Source: Thiobacillus sp. (GTDB lineage: Bacteria; Pseudomonadota; Gammaproteobacteria; Burkholderiales; Thiobacillaceae). From it: DNA of 13,014 bases. The position numbers were made by a program, and so were the translations under genes. Under the pieces are notes generated by a model. It searched no databases. It saw nothing but the letters and a program-made list of their open reading frames with translations, and was not told the DNA's origin. How positions within the stretch are numbered: the stretch's first letter is position 1; each line of letters begins with the position of its first letter. This document shows, in pieces, positions 1 through 7,983 of the stretch. Where the stretch lies: assembly GCA_020217265.1 (NCBI GenBank), contig JAIWOS010000036.1:1-13014 (forward strand). The letters are read 5' to 3'.

Positions 1-1053
1 CTGCGCAGCACGCCGTCGGGCGCCTTCGGCTCCTGCCGCTTCAAGCTGAAGTCGCTGGAAGCCAACAAGCGCGAATACGAGCGCCTGATCGAAGTCTTCA
101 AGGCGCACAACATCGGCTACTTCTTCTACAACGGCGGCGGCGACTCGGCCGACACCTGCTTCAAGGTCAGCCAGTTGTCCGAAGCGATGGGCTATCCGAT
201 CCAGGCGATCCATGTGCCCAAGACCGTCGACAACGACCTGCCGATCACCGACTGCTGCCCCGGCTTCGGCTCGGTTGCCAAGTACATCGCGGTGTCCACG
301 CTGGAAGCCAGCTTCGACGTGCGCTCGATGGCGAAGACCTCGACCAAGGTGTTCGTGATCGAGGTGATGGGCCGCCACGCCGGCTGGATCGCCGCCGCCG
401 GTGGCTTGGTGGAAGACCAGGGCATTCCGGTCGTGATCCTGTTCCCGGAAATCGAATTCGACCAGAAGAAATTCCTCGCTGCGGTCGACAAGAAGGTCAA
501 GGAACACGGCTTCTGCACGGTGGTGGTGTCCGAAGGCTGCCATTACCCCGACGGCAAGTTCCTCGCCGAGCAGGGCACGCGCGATGCCTTCGGCCACGCC
601 CAGCTGGGCGGCGCCGCGCCGGTGGTCGCCAACATGATCAAGGACGCGCTCGGCCACAAGTTCCACTGGGCGGTCGCCGACTACCTGCAGCGCGCGGCGC
701 GCCACGTCGCCTCCAAGACCGACGTCAAGCAGGCCTACGAGTTGGGCAAAAAGGCTGTCGAACTCGCGATCAAGGGCCACAACTCGGTGATGCCGACGGT
801 CGACCGCGTTTCCGACAAGCCCTACCGCTACAAGATCGGCATGGCTCCGCTGTCCAAGGTGGCCAACGTGGAGAAGTTCATGCCGCGCGATTTCATCAGC
901 AAGGACGGTTTCGGCATTACCGAGAAGTGCAAGCGCTATCTCACCCCGCTGATCCAGGGCGAGGACTATCCGAAGTACAAGGACGGCCTGCCGGTGTACG
1001 TGACGCTGAAGAACGTGGCAGTGGCGAAGAAACTGCCGGAATTCAAGCTGTGA
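1..1053 (+). CDS. pfp: Pyrophosphate-dependent 6-phosphofructokinase (5' truncated by window edge)
   Basis: This enzyme phosphorylates fructose-6-phosphate to fructose-1,6-bisphosphate, here probably with PPi as donor, so the step is reversible and cytosolic. The reading frame is open from base 1, and 350 residues are visible; roughly the first 50-70 residues (start codon, first glycine-rich loop) lie outside. Visible motifs are GGGDS at nt 133-147, PKTVDND at nt 217-237 and MGRHAGW at nt 367-387. By family knowledge, ATP enzymes carry GGDGS and PGTIDND. Here an Asp occupies the second specificity position (GGGDS) and a Lys replaces Gly in PKTVDND, both hallmarks of PPi use. The Asp normally preceding that position is Gly here, which I recall as tolerated in this clade (GGNDS variants). 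A 70-residue ORF follows after 3 nt and hppA lies just beyond, which fits a PPi-linked role. Family assignment is firm; the donor is inferred from two residues. Confidence 0.93.
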   Translation: MRSTPSGAFGSCRFKLKSLEANKREYERLIEVFKAHNIGYFFYNGGGDSADTCFKVSQLSEAMGYPIQAIHVPKTVDNDLPITDCCPGFGSVAKYIAVSTLEASFDVRSMAKTSTKVFVIEVMGRHAGWIAAAGGLVEDQGIPVVILFPEIEFDQKKFLAAVDKKVKEHGFCTVVVSEGCHYPDGKFLAEQGTRDAFGHAQLGGAAPVVANMIKDALGHKFHWAVADYLQRAARHVASKTDVKQAYELGKKAVELAIKGHNSVMPTVDRVSDKPYRYKIGMAPLSKVANVEKFMPRDFISKDGFGITEKCKRYLTPLIQGEDYPKYKDGLPVYVTLKNVAVAKKLPEFKL

Positions 1054-1056
1054 ATC

Positions 1057-1269
1057 ATGACGCTTGAGAAAGCCAAGCAGCTGCTGCGCGTGCAGGCCGA
1101 CTTCGGCGGCTTTTACAACGGCAACTCGGCCAAGCTCATCCTGTCCGAGGTGCAGCGCGAGCATGGTCAGGCGGCAGTGGATGAATGCATCCGGGAGCTC
1201 GGGCTGGATCGGGTGTTCGGCTTCAAGCCGGGCACCCGGTTCGAAGGTGGCCTGGCCTTGGGGCAATAG
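1057..1269 (+). CDS. Small hypothetical protein, 70 aa, coupled to the phosphofructokinase gene
   Basis: Unrecognised small soluble protein. The ATG lies 3 nt after the phosphofructokinase stop and no clear Shine-Dalgarno is visible, so translation is probably coupled to the upstream gene. It is amphipathic and charged at the start ([20 protein letters not shown]), with a predicted helix around residues 20-48 and a Gly-rich tail. There is no signal peptide, membrane helix, cysteine pair or known motif that I can identify, except a single Cys near residue 44. A strong terminator begins 4 nt after its stop, so it is the last gene of the phosphofructokinase transcript. An overlapping ORF starting at 1064 in another frame is Arg/Ser/Cys-rich and looks like a shadow. 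That this is a real gene rests on spacing, sensible composition and the terminator position; no function is proposed. Confidence 0.75.
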   Translation: MTLEKAKQLLRVQADFGGFYNGNSAKLILSEVQREHGQAAVDECIRELGLDRVFGFKPGTRFEGGLALGQ

Positions 1270-1272
1270 GTG

Positions 1273-1302
1273 AACGGCAGCTTCGGCTGCCGTTTTTTTT
1301 TT
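1273..1302 (+). terminator. Intrinsic terminator after the phosphofructokinase operon
   Basis: Perfect 8-bp stem ACGGCAGC (1274-1281) and GCTGCCGT (1286-1293) closed by a TTCG tetraloop, followed by ten T (1293-1302). UUCG is an unusually stable loop. It ends only 23 nt before the hppA ATG, leaving no room for a conventional promoter between the two. Confidence 0.93.
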
Positions 1303-1325
1303 GTGGCGACGGAGGAAACAAGAAA

Positions 1326-3365
1326 ATGAATGAAGGCTTGCTGTTTGCCCTGATAGCGGCGGTGCTCGCACTGCTCTACGGGATCGTGTCGATCAAGTGG
1401 ATACTGGGACTGCCCACCGGCAACGACCGCATGCGCGAGATCGCGGCGGCGGTGCAGGAAGGCGCGTCCGCGTATCTGAACCGGCAGTACACCACCATCG
1501 GCGTGGTCGGCGTGATCCTCTTGATCGCCATCTTCGCCTCGCTGGGTTGGCAGACCGCGGTCGGCTTCGCGATCGGCGCCTTCCTTTCCGGGCTCACCGG
1601 CTACATCGGCATGAACGTGTCGGTGCGCGCCAACGTGCGTACCGCCGAGGCCGCCACCAAGGGTCTCAATGCCGCGCTCAACGTCGCCTTCAAAGGCGGC
1701 GCCATCACCGGTATGCTGGTGGTGGGCCTCGGCCTGCTCGGCGTTGCCGGCTACTACGCGGTGCTGACCCTGGGGCTGGGCGAGACGACCGAGAAGGCCA
1801 CGCACGCGCTGGTCGGCTTGGCGTTCGGCGGTTCGCTGATCTCCATCTTCGCCCGACTCGGCGGCGGCATCTTCACCAAGGGCGCCGACGTCGGCGCCGA
1901 CCTGGTGGGCAAGGTCGAGGCGGGCATACCCGAGGACGACCCGCGCAATCCGGCGGTGATCGCCGACAACGTGGGCGACAACGTCGGCGACTGCGCCGGC
2001 ATGGCCGCCGACCTGTTCGAGACCTACGCCGTGACCATCATCGCCACCATGCTGCTGGGCGGCCTGTTGATCACAGGCTCGCCCGAGGCGGTGATCTATC
2101 CGCTCGCGCTCGGCGGCTTCTCCATCGTCGCCTCGATCATCGGCACGTACTTCGTCAAGGCGCGCGAGGGCGGCAAGATCATGAACGCGCTGTATCGCGG
2201 CCTCATCGTGTCGGGCGTGCTCGCGGCCGTGGCGTTCTACCCCATCACCACCTGGATGATGGGCGAGGGGGTGACGATAGCCGGCGAACTGGTGACGTCG
2301 ATGAACCTGTATCTCGCCACGCTGATCGGGCTGGCGCTGACCGCCGCCATGGTGTGGATCACCGAGTACTACACTGCGACGGAATTCAGCCCGGTGCGTC
2401 ACATCGCGCAGGCCTCCACCACCGGCCACGGCACCAACGTCATCGCCGGCCTCGGCGTGTCGATGAAGTCCACTGCCGCGCCGGTGCTCGCCGTGTGCGC
2501 AGCCATCTGGGGCGCCTACGCGCTGGCCGGCCTGTACGGCATCGCCATCGCCGCCACCTCGATGCTGTCGATGGCCGGCATCATCGTCGCACTCGATGCC
2601 TACGGCCCGATCACCGACAACGCCGGCGGCATCGCCGAAATGGCCGAACTGCCGGATGCCATCCGCAACATCACCGACCCCCTCGACGCCGTCGGCAACA
2701 CCACCAAGGCGGTGACCAAGGGCTACGCCATCGGTTCGGCCGGGCTTGCCGCGCTGGTGCTGTTCGCCGACTACACCCACGCGCTCACGACCCATGGCAA
2801 TGCTTCGCTGACGTTCGATCTTTCGAATCACATGGTCATCATCGGCCTCTTCATCGGCGGCATGGTGCCGTACCTGTTCGGCGCGATGGGCATGGAAGCG
2901 GTCGGCCGCGCCGCCGGTTCCATCGTGGTCGAGGTGCGCCGCCAGTTCAAGAGCATTCCCGGCATCATGGAAGGCACCGCCAAGCCCGAATACGGCACCT
3001 GCGTCGACATGCTGACCCGTGCCGCGATCAAGGAAATGATCGTGCCTTCGCTCCTGCCGGTCGCGGTGCCCGTCATCGTCGGCCTGACGCTGGGCGCGCA
3101 GGCGCTCGGCGGCGTGCTGGTCGGCACCATCATCACCGGCATCTTCGTGGCGATCTCGATGACCACCGGCGGCGGCGCGTGGGACAACGCCAAGAAGTAC
3201 ATCGAGGAAGGCAACCACGGCGGCAAGGGCAGCGAGGCGCACAAGGCCGCCGTCACCGGCGATACCGTGGGCGACCCCTACAAGGACACCGCCGGCCCCG
3301 CGGTCAACCCGCTCATCAAGATCATCAACATCGTGGCGCTCCTGATCGTGCCGCTGATCGGCTGA
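1326..3365 (+). CDS. hppA: K+-independent H+-translocating membrane pyrophosphatase
   Basis: Integral inner-membrane pump that couples PPi hydrolysis to proton export. At 679 residues with about 16 hydrophobic segments it matches bacterial members of the family. The start is set by a GGAGG at 1311-1315, 10 nt upstream, and by the typical hydrophobic N-terminus [19 protein letters not shown]; a longer in-frame reading back to 1185 runs through the terminator and is rejected. The substrate-site signature [11 protein letters not shown] lies at residues 188-198, followed by the Asp-rich DNVGDNVGD at 214-222. The C-terminal catalytic segments are [10 protein letters not shown] (615-624) and [13 protein letters not shown] (645-657). 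The stretch [10 protein letters not shown] (457-466) has Lys461 where K+-dependent enzymes carry Ala; by known family rules this marks the K+-independent, H+-pumping class rather than a Na+ pump. Its neighbour is a PPi-using phosphofructokinase, so both act on the same PPi pool. Confidence 0.97.
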   Translation: MNEGLLFALIAAVLALLYGIVSIKWILGLPTGNDRMREIAAAVQEGASAYLNRQYTTIGVVGVILLIAIFASLGWQTAVGFAIGAFLSGLTGYIGMNVSVRANVRTAEAATKGLNAALNVAFKGGAITGMLVVGLGLLGVAGYYAVLTLGLGETTEKATHALVGLAFGGSLISIFARLGGGIFTKGADVGADLVGKVEAGIPEDDPRNPAVIADNVGDNVGDCAGMAADLFETYAVTIIATMLLGGLLITGSPEAVIYPLALGGFSIVASIIGTYFVKAREGGKIMNALYRGLIVSGVLAAVAFYPITTWMMGEGVTIAGELVTSMNLYLATLIGLALTAAMVWITEYYTATEFSPVRHIAQASTTGHGTNVIAGLGVSMKSTAAPVLAVCAAIWGAYALAGLYGIAIAATSMLSMAGIIVALDAYGPITDNAGGIAEMAELPDAIRNITDPLDAVGNTTKAVTKGYAIGSAGLAALVLFADYTHALTTHGNASLTFDLSNHMVIIGLFIGGMVPYLFGAMGMEAVGRAAGSIVVEVRRQFKSIPGIMEGTAKPEYGTCVDMLTRAAIKEMIVPSLLPVAVPVIVGLTLGAQALGGVLVGTIITGIFVAISMTTGGGAWDNAKKYIEEGNHGGKGSEAHKAAVTGDTVGDPYKDTAGPAVNPLIKIINIVALLIVPLIG

Positions 3366-3381
3366 GCGAAATGGGTTAAGC

Positions 3382-3410
3382 TTGCCTCCGGGGCGCGGCC
3401 CCGGAGGCAA
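3382..3410. repeat. Perfect 12-bp inverted repeat between hppA and the DUF2892 gene
   Basis: TTGCCTCCGGGG (3382-3393) and CCCCGGAGGCAA (3399-3410) are exact reverse complements separated by a 5-nt CGCGG loop. The stem is very GC-rich, but neither side has a T-tract (CGTTGGCAAT follows), so it does not look like an ordinary intrinsic terminator. It starts 16 nt after the hppA stop and ends 17 nt before the AGGAGG of the next gene. Likely a 3'-end stabilising hairpin or a factor-assisted/partial terminator that sets the hppA to DUF2892 expression ratio; that role is inferred. Confidence 0.85.
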
Positions 3411-3438
3411 CGTTGGCAATCATCAACAGGAGGAAACA

Positions 3439-3645
3439 ATGGCTAAAAACATGGGAGGCGCGGATCGCCTGATTCGCGCTGTGGTGGGCATCGGACTGAT
3501 CGGCTATGCAATGTCCAACCTGCCCGGCGCGGAGGACTGGATGGTTCCCGCAGGTATCGTCGGCTTCGTGCTGCTGCTCACCGCGATCATCGGAATCTGC
3601 CCGGCGTACCTGCCGTTCGGCATCAAGACCTGCAAGACAAAATAA
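3439..3645 (+). CDS. DUF2892 / YgaP-like small inner-membrane protein, 68 aa
   Basis: Small inner-membrane protein with two hydrophobic helices (about residues 11-28 and 35-54) joined by a short polar turn. The opening MAKNMGGADRLIRAVVGIGL and the ending with Cys54-Pro and Cys65 (GICPAYLPFGIKTC) match the DUF2892 family, the membrane domain that also forms the C-terminus of the rhodanese YgaP. Function is unknown in the stand-alone form; the paired cysteines suggest sulfur or metal chemistry, but that is speculation. The start is decided by a perfect AGGAGG at 3428-3433, 5 nt upstream of ATG; a longer reading from 3382 would begin inside the hairpin. The strong ribosome-binding site suggests high translation. 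A terminator follows 27 nt after the stop. Confidence 0.9.
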   Translation: MAKNMGGADRLIRAVVGIGLIGYAMSNLPGAEDWMVPAGIVGFVLLLTAIIGICPAYLPFGIKTCKTK

Positions 3646-3672
3646 ACTTTTGCGTTAGCAGGCAGTCTGCAC

Positions 3673-3699
3673 AGTGCGCCCGCCGGGCGCACTTTTTTT
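3673..3699 (+). terminator. Intrinsic terminator immediately upstream of lolA
   Basis: Perfect 9-bp stem AGTGCGCCC (3673-3681) and GGGCGCACT (3685-3693) with a 3-nt loop, followed by seven T (3693-3699). It ends the hppA/DUF2892 unit but lies just 9 nt before the lolA start codon, so any lolA transcript starting upstream must carry this hairpin in its leader. Confidence 0.92.
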
Positions 3700-3708
3700 G
3701 GAAACGTC

Positions 3709-4317
3709 ATGCGATTCATTTCTGCAGCCTTTGCACTTTTTCTCGTCGGCTCGGCCCACGCCGGCGGCGTCGAACGCCTCAAGGCCTTCATCGCCGGCGC
3801 CCGCACCGCCGAGGCCGATTTCACCCAGACCGTGGTCGACAAGACCGGCCGCGTCACCCAGCAGGCCAGCGGCAAGATGGCCTTTTCCCGTCCCGGCAAA
3901 TTCCGCTGGGACTACACCGCGCCTTATCAGCAGATCATCGTCGGCGATGGCACGAAGCTGTGGCTTTACGACGCCGACCTCGACCAGGTCACGGTCAAGC
4001 CGCTCGGCGACGTCGTCGCCGGCACGCCGGCCGCGCTGCTTGCCGGCGACAATGCCATCGAGAAATACTTCAATCTCAAGAACGCCGGCGAATCCGGCGG
4101 CCTCGAATGGCTCGAAGCCACGCCCAGAAACAGCGATACCACCTTCGAGCGCATCCGCATGGGGTTCCGCGGCGATGTCCTCGCGCAGATGGAGCTGGTC
4201 GACCAGTTTGGCCAGCGCACCACGCTCAAGCTGAGCCGGTTCGCGCGCAATCCCGGCATCGCGGCCTCGCGCTTCAGGTTCACGCCGCCCAAGGGCGCGG
4301 ATGTGATCGGCGAGTGA
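3709..4317 (+). CDS. lolA: Outer-membrane lipoprotein carrier protein LolA
   Basis: Periplasmic chaperone that receives lipoproteins from the LolCDE ABC transporter and hands them to LolB at the outer membrane. The 202-residue length is normal for the family. A Sec signal peptide is visible ([18 protein letters not shown], cleavage after Ala18). The mature part has the family landmarks: FTQ near residue 38, RPGKFRWDY at 61-69 (containing the conserved Arg of the lipid-binding cavity), [12 protein letters not shown] at 77-88 and [10 protein letters not shown] at 90-99. The upstream terminator ends 9 nt before ATG, and only a weak GGAAAC precedes the start. rarA follows after 126 nt; lolA next to rarA is a common proteobacterial order (often ftsK-lolA-rarA-serS), but ftsK is replaced here by the DUF2892 gene. 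Confidence 0.96.
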   Translation: MRFISAAFALFLVGSAHAGGVERLKAFIAGARTAEADFTQTVVDKTGRVTQQASGKMAFSRPGKFRWDYTAPYQQIIVGDGTKLWLYDADLDQVTVKPLGDVVAGTPAALLAGDNAIEKYFNLKNAGESGGLEWLEATPRNSDTTFERIRMGFRGDVLAQMELVDQFGQRTTLKLSRFARNPGIAASRFRFTPPKGADVIGE

Positions 4318-4332
4318 TCCGGGGCCGCGGCG

Positions 4333-4377
4333 CACTGTCGCGAGTGTCCCGGTTGCATCCATGCAGCGGCCGGGTTT
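4333..4377 (+). other. Possible tandem hairpins in the lolA-rarA gap
   Basis: The 126-nt gap holds two weak inverted repeats: CACT/AGTG (4333-4336 and 4343-4346), and an interrupted stem with outer CCCGG/CCGGG (4348-4352, 4370-4374) and inner TGCA/TGCA around 4354-4365, followed by only TTT. This could be a weak terminator for lolA, but the stems are short and the T-tract is poor. I see no convincing promoter for rarA in the remainder. Confidence 0.3.
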
Positions 4378-4443
4378 CCTGAATTTAACATTTCATCCGG
4401 GTATCGCCGGGAGGGCGACTGCGGGACAATAGCGGCCACGATC

Positions 4444-5784
4444 ATGTGTCCCCCCGCAGACCTGTTCGGCCCCGACGCCGACGCCCCCGGACCCGCGCGC
4501 GACGATTCCCGTGCGCCGCTCGCAGAGCGCCTGCGTCCGCACTCGCTCGCCGAGGTCGTCGGGCAAACCCATCTGCTGGGCTCCGGCAAGCCGCTGCGGC
4601 TGGCCTTCGATTCCGGCAAGCTGCATTCGATGATCCTGTGGGGGCCGCCGGGCGTGGGCAAGACCACGCTGGCGCGGCTCACCGCACAGGCCTTCGGCGC
4701 CGACTTCATCGCTCTTTCCGCCGTGCTCTCTGGGGTGAAGGACATCCGCGAAGCGGTCGAGCGTGCGCGCATGAACCAGAGTCTGGGACGCGCCACCATC
4801 CTGTTCGTCGACGAAGTGCACCGCTTCAACAAGGCTCAGCAGGACGCTTTCCTGCCGCACGTCGAGTCGGGGCTATTCACCTTCATCGGCGCGACCACCG
4901 AGAATCCCTCGTTCGAAGTCGTCGGCGCGCTGCTCTCGCGCGCGCAGGTCTATGTGCTGAAGCCGCTCACGCCCGACGAGCTCGGCCTCTTGATGCGGCG
5001 CGCATTGCAGGAGCTGCCGGGCCTGAAACTTGGCGAAGGCGTCGATCGCTTGCTGGCTGCCTACGCCGATGGCGACGCCCGCAAGCTGCTCAACCTGCTG
5101 GAGCAACTCGACACCGCCGCCGCAACCGCCCAGGTCGCGGAAATCGACATCGCCTTCGTCGAGAATGCGCTGGCGCAATCGCTGCGCCGCTTCGACAAGG
5201 GCGGTGAAGCCTTCTACGACCAGATTTCCGCGCTGCACAAAAGCGTGCGCGGTTCTGCGCCCGACGCCGCGCTCTACTGGCTGGTGCGCATGCTCGACGG
5301 CGGGGCCGACCCGCGCTATCTCGGCCGGCGGCTGATTCGCATGGCGAGCGAAGACATCGGTCTTGCCGATCCGCGCGCCTTGCGGCTCGCCCTCGACGCG
5401 GTCGAAACCTATGAAAGATTGGGTAGCCCCGAAGGCGAGCTCGCGCTCGCCGAGGCCTGCCTGTATCTCGCCTGCGCGCCCAAGAGCAATGCCGCTTACG
5501 TCGCCTACAACGCCGCACGCGCCTTCGTGCAGGCGAATCCTTCCAGCGAGGTGCCCATTCATTTGCGCAATGCGCCGACCCGCCTGATGAAGGAACTCGG
5601 CTACGGCCGCGCCTACCGCTACGCCCACGACGAACCCGATGCCTATGCCGCGGGCGAGCGCTACTTCCCGGACGAGCTGCCGGCGCAGCAGTTCTACGTG
5701 CCCACCCCGCGCGGCCTAGAGGGCCGGATCGCCGAGAAGCTGGCGCAGTTACGCCGGCTGGACGATGAGGCGGAGCAGGGGTGA
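4444..5784 (+). CDS. rarA: Replication-associated recombination ATPase RarA (MgsA, WHIP/Mgs1 family)
   Basis: Cytosolic AAA+ ATPase, clamp-loader-like, which acts at stalled replication forks and interacts with single-strand-binding protein. It is 446 residues long, typical of the family. The N-terminal block [17 protein letters not shown] (25-41) is the RarA/RuvB-like entry motif; Walker A is GPPGVGKT (67-74), Walker B is [11 protein letters not shown] (119-129) and sensor 1 is [11 protein letters not shown] (147-157). The C-terminal half has the tetramerisation domain signature, including [20 protein letters not shown] and [13 protein letters not shown]. The first 24 residues are a Pro/Asp-rich leader containing DLFGP. 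No good Shine-Dalgarno precedes ATG 4444, so the exact start is less sure than the identity. Co-oriented with lolA; serS, its frequent neighbour, is absent downstream. Confidence 0.96.
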   Translation: MCPPADLFGPDADAPGPARDDSRAPLAERLRPHSLAEVVGQTHLLGSGKPLRLAFDSGKLHSMILWGPPGVGKTTLARLTAQAFGADFIALSAVLSGVKDIREAVERARMNQSLGRATILFVDEVHRFNKAQQDAFLPHVESGLFTFIGATTENPSFEVVGALLSRAQVYVLKPLTPDELGLLMRRALQELPGLKLGEGVDRLLAAYADGDARKLLNLLEQLDTAAATAQVAEIDIAFVENALAQSLRRFDKGGEAFYDQISALHKSVRGSAPDAALYWLVRMLDGGADPRYLGRRLIRMASEDIGLADPRALRLALDAVETYERLGSPEGELALAEACLYLACAPKSNAAYVAYNAARAFVQANPSSEVPIHLRNAPTRLMKELGYGRAYRYAHDEPDAYAAGERYFPDELPAQQFYVPTPRGLEGRIAEKLAQLRRLDDEAEQG

Positions 5785-5804
5785 TTTGTTTTTTTCCGAT
5801 ATAG

Positions 5805-6916
<1,112 letters not shown>

Positions 6917-6935
6917 CCCGGCTCGCCGCAGGCAC

Positions 6936-6961
6936 GAAAAAGCCCGGACTATGCCGGGCTT
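6936..6961 (-). terminator. Terminator at the end of the OmpA-lipoprotein operon, between convergent genes
   Basis: Stem AAGCCCGG (6940-6947) and CCGGGCTT (6954-6961) with a 6-nt loop. On the minus strand the hairpin is followed by TTTTTCG (A-run 6937-6941 on plus), a good intrinsic terminator for the gene ending at 6984. On the plus strand only TTGTGT follows, so it is weak in that direction, but it may still serve both convergent transcripts (the L,D-transpeptidase gene ends at 6916). Confidence 0.85.
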
Positions 6962-6983
6962 GTGTCCGTCGGGCTGGCGCGGC

Positions 6984-7613
6984 CTACTGCAATACCACCA
7001 GCGTGACGCGGCGGTTTTCGGCGCGGCCCGTGCGGGTCTTGTTGCTGGCGATGGGTGCCGATTCGCCGTAGGAAATCACGTTCATGCGGTGCAGGGCGAA
7101 GCCGTGCTGGATTGCCAGGTAACGCCGCACGGCCTCGGCACGCGCCTCGCCGATGCGCAGATTGGAGGCTTCCGTGCCGCTGCTGTCGGTATGGCCCTGG
7201 ATTTCGATGTAGACGTTGCGGTTCTCGGCCTTGATCTTCGCGGCAAAGTCGTCGAGCGCCTGTTTCGCCTGCTCGCTGAGCGTGCTGCCGTCGAAGCCGA
7301 AGGCGATCTGGCTGGTGAGCGTGGTTTCGTAGAGGAACTTGCCGGCGGCGAGCTTGCCAGCGGCGTTGGCGCGTTCGAGCGCTTCCTGCGCGGTACGCGA
7401 GGCGCCGTCGAGCGCGGTTTGCTGGCTGTTCACGCGGTTTTCCAGCCCCTGAATCAGGCTGGCGGTCTTCCCGAAGCGGTCGCTCGTCTCGGCCTGCTGC
7501 CCGTCCACGCGCTTGTTCACGCCGGCGATCTGCTCGTTGACGTAGTCCTTGGTCGCACAACCGCCAAGCAGGGCGGCGGTGGCAAGGGCGGCAAGAAAAA
7601 AGCGTGGATTCAT
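6984..7613 (-). CDS. OmpA-domain outer-membrane lipoprotein with coiled-coil linker
   Basis: Predicted lipoprotein of 209 residues that tethers the envelope to peptidoglycan. The signal peptide ends in a lipobox LGGC with lipidated Cys19; Ala20 at position +2 does not signal inner-membrane retention, so an outer-membrane location is expected. Residues about 22-90 are polar and heptad-like (VNEQIAGVNKRVDGQQAE, RTAQEALERANAAG), consistent with a coiled coil. Residues about 100-209 form an OmpA-like peptidoglycan-binding domain, with GHTDSSG (140-146; Asp143) and ARAEAVRRYL (157-166; Arg158) as the diaminopimelate-contacting motifs. Similar to Pal but with a longer linker and no Tol genes nearby. 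A Shine-Dalgarno GGAG precedes the ATG. It lies 31 nt after the DUF4870-like gene, so it is probably the last gene of that operon. Confidence 0.93.
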   Translation of the reverse strand: MNPRFFLAALATAALLGGCATKDYVNEQIAGVNKRVDGQQAETSDRFGKTASLIQGLENRVNSQQTALDGASRTAQEALERANAAGKLAAGKFLYETTLTSQIAFGFDGSTLSEQAKQALDDFAAKIKAENRNVYIEIQGHTDSSGTEASNLRIGEARAEAVRRYLAIQHGFALHRMNVISYGESAPIASNKTRTGRAENRRVTLVVLQ

Positions 7614-7644
7614 GGCGTGCTCCAGTCGTAGGTACTAAATAAGC

Positions 7645-7983
7645 TTAGACGATCATCGGCTTGCCGTCGTTGAGATTGAGCCAGCCCTTGGCGATGCGGT
7701 AGACGAACCACACGAAGGCCACGCCCCACACAACCCAGCCGACGAGGATGAAAAAGGTGAGCGCGCCCAGTACGCCCCACACCAGGCTCCACCAGAAGGT
7801 GCGGATCTGACAGGTGAAATGGCTTTCGAGCCAGGTGCCGCGCGCGTCGTCCTTCTTGATGTAGTCGAGCACGATGGCGACGATGGCGGTGATGCCCGAG
7901 AACAGCGACAGCGCATACAGCGCGTACGTCACGTGGGTGAGCGTCTTCAGGCTGGCGAGTTTGTCGTCGGCTGCGGGTTCCAT
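7645..7983 (-). CDS. Small DUF4870-like integral membrane protein, 112 aa
   Basis: Three hydrophobic stretches (about residues 16-40, 61-80 and 81-97) with short charged loops and a positive patch YIKKDD at 41-46. The pattern THVTYALYALSLFSG near the start, a central WLESHF...IRTFWW and the end VYRIAKGWLNLNDGKPM fit small DUF4870/YidH-like membrane proteins often annotated only as hypothetical transmembrane protein. The start ATG shares its A with the TGA stop of the upstream metalloprotease gene (TGATG, 1-nt overlap), which decides the start and implies translational coupling. A larger open frame reading back into the protease gene (to 8706) is a compositional shadow. No function can be assigned; context suggests the envelope. 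Confidence 0.86.
   Translation of the reverse strand: MEPAADDKLASLKTLTHVTYALYALSLFSGITAIVAIVLDYIKKDDARGTWLESHFTCQIRTFWWSLVWGVLGALTFFILVGWVVWGVAFVWFVYRIAKGWLNLNDGKPMIV

Noticed and set aside
1185..1325. Upstream extension of hppA by 47 residues
   Set aside because: It would translate through the 70-aa gene and the T10 terminator; the GGAGG at 1311-1315 points to ATG 1326.
1397..3379. 660-residue plus-strand open frame in another phase of hppA
   Set aside because: Extremely Arg/His-rich translation typical of a shifted high-GC frame; hppA in the main frame has complete family motifs.
1167..3419. 750-residue open frame on the minus strand across all of hppA
   Set aside because: It is exactly antisense to hppA, is dominated by His, Asp, Gly, Arg and Ala with no fold-like pattern, and is produced by GC-biased codons in the real gene. 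No ribosome-binding site or family motif.
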